From contig UQOC01000023.1 of the NCBI GenBank assembly GCA_900542565.1, positions 1 through 31,889 on the forward strand: DNA of 31,889 nucleotides. Reading direction: 5' to 3'. Positions 31,380-31,889 of this stretch are shown piece after piece (within the stretch, counting starts at the first letter, position 1; every line of letters starts with the position of its first letter). The notes beneath the pieces were generated by a model. It saw only the letters and a program-made list of their open reading frames with translations. It was not told where the DNA came from and searched no databases. The position numbers were made by a program, and so were the translations under genes. The DNA comes from an uncultured Eubacteriales bacterium. GTDB lineage: Bacteria > Bacillota > Clostridia > Peptostreptococcales > Anaerovoracaceae.

Positions 31380-31475
31380 TTTTTGCGGCCCTGCGGCTGC
31401 GTATCATATTGTTTTTGCAGCCTTAAGCCTGCGTATTGGATTATTTTTGCGGCCCCGAACCTGCGTATCGGAAAA
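31380..31475 (-). repeat. Three tandem 32-bp units in the asnS leader
   Basis: Units start at 31380, 31412 and 31444 (plus strand TTTTTGCRGCC...CTGCGTAT). The period is exactly 32 bp and unit identity is moderate. On the minus strand each unit reads ATACGCAG...GC(C/T)GCAAAAA and can fold into a small GCAG/CTGC-type hairpin. They lie wholly between the asnS promoter and its ribosome site. Confidence 0.75.
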
Positions 31476-31476
31476 T

Positions 31477-31505
31477 ATTATATACTATAAATGCGGTGTT
31501 TTCAA
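31477..31505 (-). promoter_or_regulatory. Sigma-A-type promoter of asnS
   Basis: Minus strand TTGAAA (31500-31505), 17-bp spacer, TATAAT (31477-31482). Same hexamers and spacing as the two-HTH regulator's promoter. The leader is about 110 nt and contains the three 32-bp units. Confidence 0.78.
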
Positions 31506-31510
31506 GGGGT

Positions 31511-31622
31511 GGGTTGTGAATGCGGGTGCTGGGGTGTGTGTGAATGATGGTGCTGGGTTGTGAATGCGGGTGCTGGGTTGTGAATGCGGGTGCTGACGGG
31601 TGTGTGAATGATGGTGCTGGCG
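31511..31622. repeat. GT-rich minisatellite (five GTGAATG...GGTGCTG units)
   Basis: Five units of about 19-23 bp: GTGAATGCGGGTGCTG three times and GTGAATGATGGTGCTG twice. Reading frames across it give only His/Pro/Thr low-complexity peptides, so I do not call a gene. Confidence 0.75.
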
Positions 31623-31668
31623 GCTGGCCGTCCGTAGATGCAGGCGCCTTTCATCACCACCCTGCAGG

Positions 31669-31698
31669 TTGCGGCGTAACAGGCCTGTTGCGCCGCAA
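31669..31698. repeat. 30-bp near-perfect palindrome
   Basis: TTGCGGCGTAACAG pairs with CTGTTGCGCCGCAA across a GC centre with one mismatch. No T-tract follows on either strand, so it is not an obvious terminator. Confidence 0.6.
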
Positions 31699-31705
31699 TG
31701 GCTGC

Positions 31706-31889
31706 AGCATGCCAAAGCCATGCAGGCATGTGGGCTCAGGCATGCTGGATTTGTTACAGCATGCTCCTTTTTCCCCCTGAATCTTACTTTTTCACTACTA
31801 CAGGGGGAACGACTCCACCGAAACAAAGCCTTTTAGTAAGTGTCAAATAGCAGGCACATAATTAAAACAGTTCCCCTTGTCCACAGCAA
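31706..31889. other. Palindrome-rich non-coding end of the window
   Basis: AGCATGCC (31706-31713) / GGCATGCT (31739-31746) and TTCCCCCTG (31771-31779) / CAGGGGGAA (31801-31809) form inverted repeats; another GTTCCCC lies near the end. No gene is convincing. It could be part of a small non-autonomous element cut by the window edge. Confidence 0.4.

Noticed and set aside
31380..31475. CRISPR-like regular spacing of the asnS leader units
   Set aside because: The units are contiguous with no spacers between them, and no cas gene is in the window.
31360..31476. T-box riboswitch for asnS
   Set aside because: The leader is only about 110 nt and lacks the conserved GGTGG/ACCGCG T-box stretch.
31485..31826. 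113-codon minus-strand His/Pro/Thr-rich frame
   Set aside because: It is a translation of the minisatellite, without a ribosome site or domain.

Overview
The window reads as chromosomal DNA of an anaerobic, Gram-positive, probably peptide- or amino-acid-using member of the Bacillota (Clostridia). This rests on AGGAGG-type ribosome sites, ATGA-overlapping operons, TTGAAA-N17-TATAAT promoters, a sigma-54 activator, secreted proteins with C-terminal KTGD wall-sorting-like tails, YfcC-type permeases and many M20 peptidases. The species cannot be told from sequence alone. I see 19 protein genes, no rRNA or tRNA gene, no insertion sequence, no CRISPR array and no prophage.

Region 1 (1-7345) begins with a Ser/Gly-rich lipoprotein with a Cys/His-rich end, then a PAS-AAA-Fis sigma-54 activator. 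A minus-strand pair follows: an M20D amidohydrolase and a YtcJ-like amidohydrolase. Divergent from these is a YfcC-family permease. The divergent gap holds a good -24/-12 promoter facing the permease and TGTAAA-type inverted repeats upstream of it. The activator's own promoter carries a dyad of the same half-site, so I infer that it controls this transport and hydrolysis module.

Region 2 (7346-14716) is a three-gene plus-strand operon. Its first gene encodes a very large protein (about 1602 aa) that joins an HD phosphohydrolase domain, a long helical-repeat section, a NadD-like nucleotidylyltransferase, a GNAT-like segment and a phosphoribosyltransferase-like segment. It is translationally coupled to a lactate/malate-dehydrogenase-like protein and followed by a flavodoxin-fold protein with a four-cysteine cluster. 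The set looks like a nucleotide-cofactor or NAD-linked redox system whose function I cannot name. It is the best candidate here for something undescribed.

Region 3 (14717-27775) is on the minus strand. A regulator with two DNA-binding domains (N-terminal excisionase/MerR-like, C-terminal LuxR-type) lies upstream of two transcription units. The first encodes an ArgE/DapE-like M20 peptidase, a PepV-like dipeptidase, a second YfcC permease and a C39-like papain-fold lipoprotein. The second encodes a small cysteine-rich protein and two large paralogous beta-helix surface proteins. Each unit is preceded by a nearly identical 29-bp element, CCC(G)TTTT-N7-AAAATGGG plus flank, placed exactly 20 bp from a -10 hexamer and with no good -35. 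This strongly suggests one activator-driven regulon of peptide uptake and surface display; a weaker related site lies upstream of the regulator itself.

Region 4 (27776-31889), also minus strand, has a GT2-GtrA glycosyltransferase, an EamA-type exporter and asnS. The asnS leader contains three tandem 32-bp units. The last 400 bp hold a GC-rich minisatellite and several palindromes but no convincing gene.
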